Below are positions 1 through 8,668 of a stretch of DNA of 64,000 nucleotides, piece by piece. This stretch comes from Porphyridium purpureum (taxonomy: Eukaryota > Rhodophyta > Bangiophyceae > Porphyridiales > Porphyridiaceae). The notes under the pieces are model-generated. The model saw only the letters and a program-made list of their open reading frames with translations, was not told the DNA's origin and searched no databases. The stretch is from assembly GCA_008690995.1 (NCBI GenBank), contig VRMN01000001.1, positions 4,154,001 to 4,218,000 on the forward strand, written 5' to 3'. The translations under genes were made by a program, and so were the position numbers. Position 1 is the first letter of the stretch, and every line of letters starts with the position of its first letter.

Positions 1-179
1 AGATTAGTGATGGAGATGCTTGCGAAGGGACGCAACTCGGCGTGTCGCAAACGCGTGCGGGGCATGCTGCTTGACCGATACGGTCAAGTACACGAGCTCG
101 GAGACTGCGCACACTAGCGCGTGAGCACGTGCAGGCTGCTCTAGAGCTAAGAGACTGTGGGAGCTGCTGTCCACGTACC

Positions 180-2522
180 ATGTGGGTGCTGCGGTGCGAG
201 CGAGGCCGGCAGTGGTGGGAGTACCAGGGAGCGCTGGATGATGGTGGTCCTGGCGCGGACGCCGAGCAGCAACGCGTGCGCGGACTGCAGCAGCTGGCAT
301 TGCGCGAGATTGATGAGCGGCGTACGCTCTACGCCAAGAATCGAGCGCAGCAGCGCCACGCTGGCGATTTTGTGCTCCGGACGCTGGCAAAATACAATGT
401 GTGCTGGGATGGAAACCCGCGCAATCGCGACGAGACGGATGCTGATTTACACGTGGTACCGGCCGCTATAGATCAGCACGATCCACTGGGTGCGGCGGTT
501 TTTCGGGGCGTGCGCTTTTTCGGATCGCTGCAGATGAAGGATGGGCACTGGCCAGGCGATTATGGTGGGCCAATGTTCTTGATGCCCTTCCTGATCTTTG
601 CGTGCCACGCAACACACACGCCACTTGGCGAGCAGCACAAGCACGAAATGGCACGCTACATTCGCAACATGCAGAACGATGAGGGCGGCTGGGGCCTGCA
701 TATCGAGCACCACGCGACCATGTTTGGAACCGTGCTCAACTACGTAGCACTGCGTTTACTGAATGTGCCCGCTGATGACGCAACATGTACCGCGGCGCGT
801 TCGTGGATTCGCTCGCACGGTGGTGCCACGGGAATTCCTTCCTGGGGAAAGTTCTGGCTCGCAGTACTGAATCTGTACGACTGGCGAGGCCTGAACCCAC
901 TCACGCCTGAAATGTGGTGCCTGCCGTACTGGCTACCTATCCATCCGGGTCGCTACTGGTGCCACGCGCGTCAGGTATACCTACCGATGTCGTACATTTA
1001 CGGCTGCCAGTTCAGTGTGCCAGTCGACGATTTGATTCTCAGTCTACGCGAAGAACTTTTTGTGCAGCCCTTTCACCAGATTGAGTGGTCAAAAATGCGA
1101 AATCATTGTTGTCAGATTGATGAATATTTCAAGCGCCCACGCGTGCAAAAGCTGTTCTGGGGCATACTCGCATGGTACGAGTGGTGTCCACTGTTTGCGC
1201 CCTTGCGACACGCGCTGCGTCGGACCGGATTGCGTAAGGTAATTGATCACGTGCGACAAGAGGACCGCAACACCAAGTGGATCGACATCGGACCCGTCAA
1301 CAAGGTAATTAATTTCTTGTGCTGCTTTGTCGACAATGCTGATGGTGCAGACATCGAGCTTCACCGCGACCGTCTAAAGGACTATCTTTGGCTTGCCGAG
1401 GACGGCATGAAGATGCAGGGATACAACGGCTCACAGCTGTGGGATACGGCATTCGCCGTACAGGCGATCACGGAAAGCCCTGATATCGCAGCGCATTTTC
1501 CAAACACGATTGCCGCCGCGCACGAGTATCTGGACGTCGCGCAGGTTCTGGAAGACGTGCCCGAACGCGACAGCTATTATCGTCACATATCCAAAGGCGC
1601 ATGGCCATTCAGCACCAGCGATCACGGCTGGCCGATCTCAGACTGCTCATCCGAGGGCCTCAAGGCAACGCTAGCCCTACAGCAACGCGAAATGCTAGCG
1701 CTGATCGCAAAGAGACCGGACGCGCCGTCGCTCATTTCGGAAGAGCGGCTGTTTGACTGCGTCAACGTGATTCTGTCTTTCCAGAACACAAAATGGCCAA
1801 ATTGCGACGGAGGCTGGGCTACGTATGAGCTGACGCGCTCGTTCGCGTGGCTTGAGCTACTCAATCCGTCCGAAATCTTTGGTGACATTATGATTGATTA
1901 TACGTACGTGGAGTGCTCTTCGGCATGCATCACCGCCCTTGTCGCATTTCAGCGGCATTTTCCGCACCACCGCAAGGACGAAATCGCGGACGCCCTGGCG
2001 CGCGGGGCAAAGTTTATCAATTCCATCCAACGAGCGGACGGCAGCTGGTACGGTAGCTGGGCGGTGTGCTTCACCTATGGCACGTGGTTTGGAGTCGAGG
2101 CATTGGTCGCGACGGGGCATGCGCTGCGCGACGGCTGTGCCGAGCTGCGGCTTGCCTGTGAGTTTTTGCTCAGTAAGCAGAATGCGGACGACGGCTCGTG
2201 GGGTGAATCATATTTGTCTTCACAGCAGCGAGAGTACTCGCAAGCAAGTGAAGGCCAGGTTGTGAACACGGCATGGGCGCTTCTAAGCCTTTGCCGAGCC
2301 GAGTGGCCGGATTCCGCGCCGCTCGATCGTGCTGCGAGTTTCCTCTTGCGTATGCAGATGCCCAACGGCGACTGGCCGCAGCAGCTGATCTCTGGCGTCT
2401 TTAACCGGAATTGCATGATCACATACATCAATTACCGCTGCGTGTTTAGCATCTGGGCGCTTGGTGCCTACCGCAATTATCTTGCCGCGCGCGCGGCGCC
2501 GCGCGTGGAAACCAAGCAGTAA
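180..2522 (+). CDS. CAS1: Cycloartenol synthase (oxidosqualene cyclase)
   Basis: Cyclises 2,3-oxidosqualene to cycloartenol, the entry step of algal and plant sterol synthesis, at the ER membrane. The frame opens at 129, but the ATG at 180 gives the family-typical MW start and a 780-residue protein, close to the usual 750-760. The catalytic acid is Asp488 in SDCSSE; most family members read DCTAE. Three residues known to favour cycloartenol over lanosterol are all present: Tyr415 in QGYNGSQLWD, and His482 and Ile486 in DHGWPISDC (Arabidopsis CAS1 Tyr410, His477, Ile481). Typical blocks MWCLPYWLPIHPGRYWCH and several QW-type repeats (DGGWATYE, DGSWYGSWAVCFTYGTWF, DGSWGE) run through it. It converges on the cupin-like gene, leaving 71 bp between stops. 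No intron is needed. Seen: motifs and length. Inferred: product specificity. Confidence 0.95.
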   Translation: MWVLRCERGRQWWEYQGALDDGGPGADAEQQRVRGLQQLALREIDERRTLYAKNRAQQRHAGDFVLRTLAKYNVCWDGNPRNRDETDADLHVVPAAIDQHDPLGAAVFRGVRFFGSLQMKDGHWPGDYGGPMFLMPFLIFACHATHTPLGEQHKHEMARYIRNMQNDEGGWGLHIEHHATMFGTVLNYVALRLLNVPADDATCTAARSWIRSHGGATGIPSWGKFWLAVLNLYDWRGLNPLTPEMWCLPYWLPIHPGRYWCHARQVYLPMSYIYGCQFSVPVDDLILSLREELFVQPFHQIEWSKMRNHCCQIDEYFKRPRVQKLFWGILAWYEWCPLFAPLRHALRRTGLRKVIDHVRQEDRNTKWIDIGPVNKVINFLCCFVDNADGADIELHRDRLKDYLWLAEDGMKMQGYNGSQLWDTAFAVQAITESPDIAAHFPNTIAAAHEYLDVAQVLEDVPERDSYYRHISKGAWPFSTSDHGWPISDCSSEGLKATLALQQREMLALIAKRPDAPSLISEERLFDCVNVILSFQNTKWPNCDGGWATYELTRSFAWLELLNPSEIFGDIMIDYTYVECSSACITALVAFQRHFPHHRKDEIADALARGAKFINSIQRADGSWYGSWAVCFTYGTWFGVEALVATGHALRDGCAELRLACEFLLSKQNADDGSWGESYLSSQQREYSQASEGQVVNTAWALLSLCRAEWPDSAPLDRAASFLLRMQMPNGDWPQQLISGVFNRNCMITYINYRCVFSIWALGAYRNYLAARAAPRVETKQ

Positions 2523-2593
2523 AGAACCGGCAAAAAGGAACCTTCTACATCACTGCGGATCGGTTCCTTTCTATTCATCTAACTGTCTTACAG

Positions 2594-3268
2594 TCATCGG
2601 CGGCTCGCGCTCGTATTGAGCGCCTTCTGATCGCCCGGAATGGATGGCCACCGCACGGTGAGAACCAGAGAGTCCTTCAGTGTTGTCCAAGTGTGCGGCA
2701 TATTTGGACCCCACACCACAAAGTCACCTTGCTTGGCAAGCGTCACCTTGGTGCTGCGCTTGTCGCCAATATGGTTTCCAAACTCATAGGCCTGCGCACC
2801 ATAGAGCAGCACACCCATCGAGAAGCCTTTGGTGTTGACAGCCACCTCGCCATTGGCCGTCCCTGCACGGTTGCGAGCCCACTTGAGCTCGAGCTCGCGC
2901 GCACGCCGCATGGTCGACGCTGCCAAAAAGTGTCCAACAAACCATTTACCATTTTCCCGTGCCTCAACATCCGCATTGCCCGTTTCCACGCCGGCAAGTG
3001 GCGTGCTCGGATCTAGCTGTCGAGAGGACAAATCGTCCACGGTTACATCGTTTCGCGACACCAAGCATGCGGCCCCGGCATCACCTGACGCCACCACGGT
3101 CTGACTCGCAAGGGTCAACCCAATCAGGGCAAGCGAGTACCCGATCAGCAGCACCAGCAACGCGACCAGAGAGACCGGACGCCGCAGCAGCTCGTCGAGC
3201 AGCGATCGCAGTGACGTCGACTGCGGCCCACTCGGTGCACTGAGCGATTTGCCACGCCAGCTCAACAT
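2594..3268 (-). CDS. Membrane-anchored cupin-like protein
   Basis: A 224-residue protein with an ATG start at 3268. Residues about 31-57 are one hydrophobic helix (LVALLVLLIGYSLALIGLTL) that would anchor it or act as a signal anchor. The C-terminal third looks like a single cupin beta-barrel: SMGVLLYGAQAYEF, then a turn, then GDFVVWGPNMPHTWTTLKDSLVLTVRWPS, the pattern seen in small cupin proteins of cyanobacteria and proteobacteria that are often mislabelled. His and Trp sit where cupins bind metal or ligand, but I cannot name a substrate. Between helix and cupin lies a conserved-looking stretch GKWFVGHF...ELELKWARN. It lies tail to tail with the sterol cyclase and head to tail behind the NDUFS5-like gene. 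Fold call is moderately sure; function unknown. Confidence 0.6.
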   Translation of the reverse strand: MLSWRGKSLSAPSGPQSTSLRSLLDELLRRPVSLVALLVLLIGYSLALIGLTLASQTVVASGDAGAACLVSRNDVTVDDLSSRQLDPSTPLAGVETGNADVEARENGKWFVGHFLAASTMRRARELELKWARNRAGTANGEVAVNTKGFSMGVLLYGAQAYEFGNHIGDKRSTKVTLAKQGDFVVWGPNMPHTWTTLKDSLVLTVRWPSIPGDQKALNTSASRR

Positions 3269-3610
3269 AGCTCAACGCAGAGGTCTCTCTATCTTGGCTA
3301 CTCTCTTTCCTGCTCTGGCTCCGGAACTTTGGCGTGATGCTGGGGGGGCTGCACATTGAATGTAGGATTAGAGCGAAAAGTGGAGATACACGGCGGCGAG
3401 CGAAAGCCTGATGGTGGCATGTGTGTGTTTCAGTCGCATTTAATTGTTCTTTCAAGACGGATACAAAACGATCTCACCACGCAACGCCGGGTCGGACATT
3501 CTTGCACGGTTCGACGCAAACACGATAAGATCGTTTTCTTTTCTTCTCGGTTCGCGTCCTGATAGCATCAGGAGGGCGACGCGTGAGATCCCAGACGCCA
3601 TGCCACGGAA
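3269..3610. other. Intergenic spacer
   Basis: About 340 bp between two minus-strand genes. It must hold the promoter of the cupin-like gene and the 3' end of the NDUFS5-like gene. No TATA box, repeat or further reading frame stands out. Confidence 0.4.
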
Positions 3611-3994
3611 TCACAGCCCAAATCTGGCAAAGAAGCCTTTCCCTTCGTTCGCCTTTGCCTTTGCATCGGCTTCTTGCTTCTTCTGCTCCATACTGATCTC
3701 GACCATGCGCGCGAATTCTTTGCGATGGTGCAAGCATTCCATATAGTCCTCGTAGTTCTCATAACAATCGGTCTTGTCCTCCGCGTACGCCGCGCACTGA
3801 ATGGGATACGGAACGTCCAAACACAGGTCGCACACGTCAGTCACTGAATCATCACATCGCAAGAGAAAGAACGTCCGCAGCGAGCAAGACTGTTTCTTGT
3901 TATCGCAATACCCGCACTGCCTTTCCCAGGCCACAGCAGAATACACAGACAAAAACCACGCGTCGCCGCTCTCTGCGCAGTTCAAACTCCACAA
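3611..3994 (-). CDS. NDUFS5: NADH:ubiquinone oxidoreductase 15 kDa (NDUFS5-like) subunit, 5' end unresolved
   Basis: Accessory CHCH-type subunit of mitochondrial complex I on the intermembrane-space side. The C-terminal part reads CAAYAEDKTDC, then CYENYEDYMEC, then LHHRKEFAR, matching the plant pattern of successive C-x9-C steps ending EDYLECLHHSKEFQR. A basic Lys/Gln-rich tail follows (QKKQEADAKAKANEGKGFF). The open frame has no ATG before the conserved region. A good 3' splice site (ATCCCATTCAG on the minus strand) lies directly before the first conserved Cys, at about 3796-3797. The secure coding part is therefore 3611-3796, and the first exon may lie upstream behind an intron I could not place. 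The upstream frame also holds a C-x9-C step (CSLRTFFLLRC), so it could alternatively be coding with a non-ATG start. Confidence 0.6.
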   Translation of the reverse strand: MWSLNCAESGDAWFLSVYSAVAWERQCGYCDNKKQSCSLRTFFLLRCDDSVTDVCDLCLDVPYPIQCAAYAEDKTDCYENYEDYMECLHHRKEFARMVEISMEQKKQEADAKAKANEGKGFFARFGL

Positions 3995-5686
3995 CGCGTG
4001 GCGCCATGCCTAAACAAACACGCCGACGCACGCAAGAGAGCCGCGCACGTTGCGGCGTGCAAACACGGACGCATCTCAACGTACCTTTGTGAGCTCCACC
4101 CAGAACGGATAGCAGCGGCCCACTTTCCCCGTCACCCCGATGCCGGACGCCATCCTTCAGCCACGCCGTACCGCACCTACACGAAACACGTCGCGTCTGC
4201 CTCTCACAAGCGCTCGACGCTGTTCCTCATCCGCACCCAGCAGCTTGTCCCTGTAACACGCTTCCTGCGCGAGCTGGCGTTCGTTGTTGTATCATTATAA
4301 AAGCACCCCGTTTTAATATGCACTGTTCAGTCCTACCTTGCGCGCGCGTTTTAGCTTGCGTGCGGAGGAAGTGCGGAATCCGCGAGTGGTGTACGAGACC
4401 AAAGGCGTGCCGGTAGCCCTCATCTGTGTATCGTTGCGGCAACCTGTCGCTAGAAGTGCTTGTGAGATCAAGCATGCCGCTTTTTAGTTCCACTGCTCAG
4501 ACACCCGACAAACAATGAGGATTCCACCGCTGCAGTGCGAGGAACCTTTCTGTCGTGGACCGAGACGGCAGAACCAGTATCCACAAATCTGACCTGAGCT
4601 CTTACGTAGCCCTGTAGCCAAACCGCTTTCATACTCGACGTCCTGGTTGGAGATGGCAGCAAACACGCACACTTTCGATGCTGAGGTCATTCGACATGTG
4701 CCCGCTTCCAAGGTGCACGGTTGGATTTCGTCAAAAGATGCAGACATCGCTGCTCACAGTTTGCACCCCGAAAAAGTGCTTGAACCTGTGAATCCAGAAG
4801 ATGCAGCTGTATGGCACAACACGAATTGTAGACCAAAAGCGCGTGAGAAATGGATTTGACAGGCTCAGGTACCGGGCAAAAAGAAAACGGAAGAATGAAA
4901 CCGAAAATCCAGCTCATAGGTTGCCTAAGGCTGCGCATCACGTTGGCACAGACGAGCCCGACCTCGAAAGGAGAAGGGTGACGTAACAGACAAAGCCACT
5001 GTCCGCGCTTTTAAAACTCTCCAGCCTGCTAGCCCGCCCGGCTCTGTCACATACGAACGCGCAAAACAACCGAAGCTCGCTGATGCCTTTCAATTAAGCG
5101 ACCGAAACCCGTCACTCCTGTCCGTCCTCGTCTTTGCTCTCCTTCCTCTAGATTCCTTCTTCGTCGAAAAGGTTGGATTCGGCCTGTCCCTTCCTGATTT
5201 TCAAAGCTTGGCTTTGGTCAGCCGGAACGAAAAGGGGAAAACAGATTTCTCCACCGCGATCTTTTCCTGCTTCACATTGCCACCGTGCTCCATGAGGAGC
5301 GCCCACAACCGACCACGCTGTTGGAATAGCGCGAACAGCCGATGGGCAAAACCGAATTGAAACAGTATGAGGACTTGGTTCCACACCATCAAGAGACAAA
5401 ACTGCTCCAGGGAACAGATCACGACTTCAGTTCCAAACACATACATGACAATAATGATCCAGGGTCGACATGACAAAAACACACATGAGCAAAAGAAAGC
5501 TTCATGAAACCCTCGATTACGTGGCGCTCGGTTACCAACGCTTGGCAACCATAGCACGTCTCTCAAAGGGGAACGCTGACAAATTATGTGTTCCAATCCA
5601 ACGGCCCCCATGCTTCCAGAAGTTGCATTTTTACCGCATTGCTCTTCTTTCTTCCATTCCTTTCCATGTTCCGAGCAAAAGCTGGC
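3995..5686. other. Intergenic region, no convincing gene
   Basis: About 1.7 kb between the NDUFS5-like gene and the 3' end of the Fanzor gene. Open frames here are short and without recognisable motifs. A hydrophobic minus-strand frame at 5201-5611 starts at a GTG and looks like chance. The first exon of the NDUFS5-like gene and the non-coding right end and guide-RNA part of the Fanzor element could both lie here, the latter just below 5687. Confidence 0.4.
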
Positions 5687-7662
5687 TCAGGCCCCAGTGC
5701 TGGGGACCGAAATCCCCAGCGCTTTGTGATTGCGCAATAAAATGTTCTTTGCGCCGTTGATGTCGCGGTCCATGACCGCTCCGCACACGCTGGAGCGACA
5801 CCTAAAAGTCTTGGCGCCGCCCAAGTTCGCGTTTATGGTTCCACACGCGCTGCATGTCTTTGAGGTATAGGCCTCATTGACAAGCACCAACTTCGAACCA
5901 GTTTTTCTTGCATTAAACGCCATTCGTCTTTGGAAACGAAAATGTCCCCAGGAGACCATTTGACGCGCTGCCTTGGAAGGAATCTTGCAGTCACGACGGC
6001 GCACCATATTGGACACTGCGAACGTGGGCAAAAGGATGAGGTCATACTCGCGCACAAGGAATGCGGCGAGTTGCTTGTGGACCTCATCCACCAGGTTGCG
6101 TATACATTCGCGTGCGCGGCGTGCGGCTCGGCGCAGCGCATAGCGCCGTTTTCCGCAGTTGAAATCTTGGACTTCAAATCGTCCAAGCACTTGCAGAGTC
6201 GGAAAATGCGACCGATGTCGCCGACTCCTACGGAAATTGCACGGCTCCGACCTGGATCAAAAAGCGTTTGAAATGTTCGGACGCCCGGGTCTAATGCAAC
6301 GACACGCACTTGCGCATCACGTTGGCCTTGGTTTTTGGCCATGTGTGGAGCTGGTGATTGTTGCTGTTCTTGCTGTTCTTGCTGTTCTTGCTGTTCTTGC
6401 TGTTCTTGCTGCTCTTGCTGCTCTTGCTGCTCTTGCTGCTCTTGCTGCTCTTGCTGCTCTTGCTGCTCTTGCTGCTCTTGCTGCTCTTGCTGCTCTTGCT
6501 CTTGCTGTGGTGGCGGTTCCGGCCCTAGGCCGCGTGGTATGTATCTGTGTGGTGTGCACAGATACAACTTGTTCGTCCGTGTTCGCTGCAGGCGACAATC
6601 CATCTCAAAGGGCCCGCGCGACACACCAACACCTGGACCCGTCCACAACCGCATGGGTGCGGCCCACGGCACCGAGAGGACAATGGAGTCCGCATGCTGC
6701 TCCACCCATTGTTTGCGTATATAAATTGACTCTTTTTTGTGCGCCTTTCGCGACCCAAAACCGAGCCTGAAATGCGATGCATTTCCCGCTGCCATATTGC
6801 TCCGACAAGCCTGAAACGCCGCAATCGCATCTGCACATGCGCCATCCCGAATGCCGAATGGGATGGACCTGAGCCACGGGTTCGCAGCGACGTGATCACT
6901 ACCGTTATTCACCACCCGAAACCGCAGATACTGCACCCAATTTACGGTGTTTCCACCGCTTCGCCGGTCTCCGTCCGCCTCTGGACTGTTTAAAAGCGCG
7001 ACGCAGTGGTTGTACGTCCACCGAGCAGCACCGAACAGCTGAAGTATACGCTGCTGGTCCACTCGGGAGACGGTGTTGACCTTGACTTTCGAGGCGGCTA
7101 CAGCTTCGCCCAGCTGCTTTTCAACCGCCTCGATTTCCTTTCCAGACGGCAGCTGCAAAAGCCCTTCCGCGCTTACCCGCAGCTCCGGGAGCTGCTCACC
7201 TACCGATGTCCGTGGCCAGGCCACGGGCAGGACTGACGAGGTGACCGGTATGTGCCGACCGGCCACTGCTTCCTTGCCACGTACGCGAAACCAAGTTGAT
7301 TTTGCTCGCGAGCAGAATACGCCGTCCGCGAATTCTTTCGACGTTGCTGCGGTCGGCGACCACATCAAGGCTGACATGGCCGCCATCGCCTCGGACCAGA
7401 ACGGCATCACTTCCTCCCGGTTACCCGCCGTACTCGCTCGCCGTCGTCCTGCCGAACGACGCTCTGGCATCGGCGCCGCTTCGTTCTGCGACTCACCCGC
7501 CGCTCCGCTCGCCTTCCCTGCCGCGCCGCTCGTACCCCGTGCCGTGCCGCTCGCCGCCCGCGTGCGTGCGCGCGTCACGCGCGCACTCGTACGCGCATCC
7601 TGAGACAGGACTCGCCTCCGTCGCATTGTCACACGCGATGTTCCGCTTCGTGAGCGAGCCAA
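5687..7662 (-). CDS. Fanzor (eukaryotic TnpB-like RNA-guided nuclease), two frames
   Basis: Fanzors are transposon-linked RuvC nucleases guided by an omega-RNA. The first frame (7662 down to about 6150) has a low-complexity Arg/Ala/Ser N-terminus, then the OrfB-like helical and beta region (LFGAARWTYNHCVALLN; PWLRSIPFGIRDGACADAI; FGSRKAHKKESIYI), a (QQE)n tract, and RuvC-I VVALDPGVRTF with Asp458. The second frame (from about 6160 to 5687) carries GKRRYALRRAARRARE, RuvC-II ILLPTFAVSNMVRR, NEAYTSKTCSACG, a Cys4 zinc finger and RuvC-III DRDINGAKNILLR. The canonical RuvC-II Glu position is Pro (ILLPTF). A Glu 51 residues on, before YTSKTC, fits the rearranged glutamate reported for Fanzors. The switch needs a one-base change near the AAAA run at about 6150, so the gene is either lightly broken or mis-sequenced there. 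ATG at 7662 is the furthest start; a later one is possible. Confidence 0.85.
5699..5720 (-). other. Perfect hairpin over the last codons of the Fanzor gene
   Basis: On the minus strand GCTGGGGA and TCCCCAGC pair over 8 bp around a TTTCGG loop, inside the codons for ALGISVPS, and a further GGGG(C)C follows before the TGA. In TnpB loci the guide (omega) RNA overlaps the 3' end of the gene and contains such stems. A terminator-like role is the alternative. Confidence 0.5.
6361..6502. repeat. 9-bp microsatellite coding for a (QQE)n tract
   Basis: About 16 copies of a 9-base unit. The first five read TTGCTGTTC on the + strand and the rest TTGCTGCTC. On the minus strand it codes for Gln-Gln-Glu repeats between the N-terminal region and RuvC-I of the Fanzor. 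All units are whole codons, so length change keeps the frame. Confidence 0.9.
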
Positions 7663-8000
7663 TCAAACTTTGTTCATGGAATTTGAAATGTCTGGAAACA
7701 TTTATGAACATTGTTAAGGAAACTTAGCGGTTGAAATTCATGTCATCATGCAATATGATTTGCGAATTATATGCCACTGCTGTGGAAGTGTCGATGTTTA
7801 TAGAGATTATACTTAATACGAGCGTGAGAAACATCGCCTACGCGCGGATTTGCGGGCTCTCTGTACGAGAACTCCGTGATTCCACAGAGGAATCACGATG
7901 CGGCGCGGAATTAAACTCGTTTTCGCACTTTCGTGGCTCTTGGCTGTGAGCGGCATGTGCGCGATTTCGAGCGTGTGCGACGCGCGGTGCGGCGTGTCAG
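7663..8000. other. Spacer between Fanzor and the interrupted host frame
   Basis: About 340 bp, AT-richer than its neighbours at 7660-7830. A + frame from 7898 begins with a signal-peptide-like stretch (RGIKLVFALSWLLAVSGMCA) but is in a different frame from the host ORF that follows at 8001. It could be its first exon or a chance frame. Confidence 0.3.
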
Positions 8001-8277
8001 GTGCGCAGCAAGACGTTCCGCACGACAAAAGTGGTCGCGGTCTTTATTTCCAGGGGCATTCGAGATCTGGCATGGATCACCAATGAACTGAGTCAGCTCG
8101 AACCGTATGCGCCGCCCGGTTTCCTCGAACTCCTGTTTTTCGACACGGAACAAAAGGTGGACAAGAAAACAAGCACGCTCGATGCGCGCCATTTGGCCTT
8201 TGACCAGGCAATTCTGCGTCATGTGGAGTACGTTTCGCAGATCTTGGCGGGCCGTTCGTCTCTTATTCGCGTCAGGG
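8001..8277 (+). pseudogene. 5' part of a host reading frame interrupted by a copia insertion
   Basis: An open frame of about 92 codons without an ATG (it starts at a GTG) reads straight into the left LTR of the copia element. It holds the protein-like stretches TTKVVAVFISRGIRDLAW and PPGFLELLFFDTEQK. If one copy of the 5-bp target duplication is counted, the same frame is open on the far side of the element for about 35 more codons to a TAG at 13273. I do not recognise the family. The 5' start is unresolved. Confidence 0.4.
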
Positions 8278-8651
8278 TGTGAAGAGAACTTCGAAATCCT
8301 CGCGACGAGCTCGACGATGACCCGTGGGGACGCCACGCTTGTACCCGCAATGACTCGAGGGGTCGTCACCAATGGGGGCGCCAAGGTGACGACCGGTACG
8401 CGTAGCGGACCACCACGTGCGCGCGCTGTGCGAGCCTCAGCCCACCTGGGTCCGGGGGCGCGAGGCCGAGATATAAAAGAGGTGCCTGTGTCTTTGTCGT
8501 GGTGCTTGTCTAGACTAGGAGGCAGAGATGAATAGGTCTTAAGGTATAAAGGCGGCTTTGGAATCAGAAAGTCATCATCTCTCGGTAAGGCGACAACGCG
8601 CACCATGGCATTCGTCTACGCTCATGCCCCCATTCATAATCCTGGTTCACA
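8278..8651 (+). repeat. Left (5') LTR of the first copia element
   Basis: 374 bp, starting TGTGAAGAG and ending GGTTCACA, identical by eye to the right LTR. A TATA-like GATATAAAAG at about 8470-8479 is a likely core promoter, and a second TATAAA lies near 8544. Confidence 0.97.
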
Positions 8652-8668
8652 GGTTATGAGCCCAGCGC
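8652..8668 (+). promoter_or_regulatory. Primer binding site matching the anticodon arm of initiator tRNA-Met
   Basis: Directly after the LTR, GGTTATGAGCCCAGC is complementary to a tRNA anticodon stem-loop reading GCUGGGCUCAUAACC, as in initiator tRNA-Met. Priming by a half-tRNA of this kind is known from Drosophila copia. Match seen; use inferred. Confidence 0.7.

Noticed and set aside
5201-5611. Hydrophobic minus-strand frame downstream of the Fanzor
   Set aside because: It begins at a GTG, has no family pattern and lies where the guide-RNA region would be expected.
6159-6770. Long + strand frames coding poly-Ala/Leu and poly-Cys/Ser
   Set aside because: They only read the 9-bp microsatellite in other frames; the minus-strand Fanzor explains the DNA.
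8605-8655. ATG inside the copia LTR as the gag start
   Set aside because: It is in frame, but the ATG just after the LTR gives the usual copia gag beginning; the LTR codons are probably incidental.
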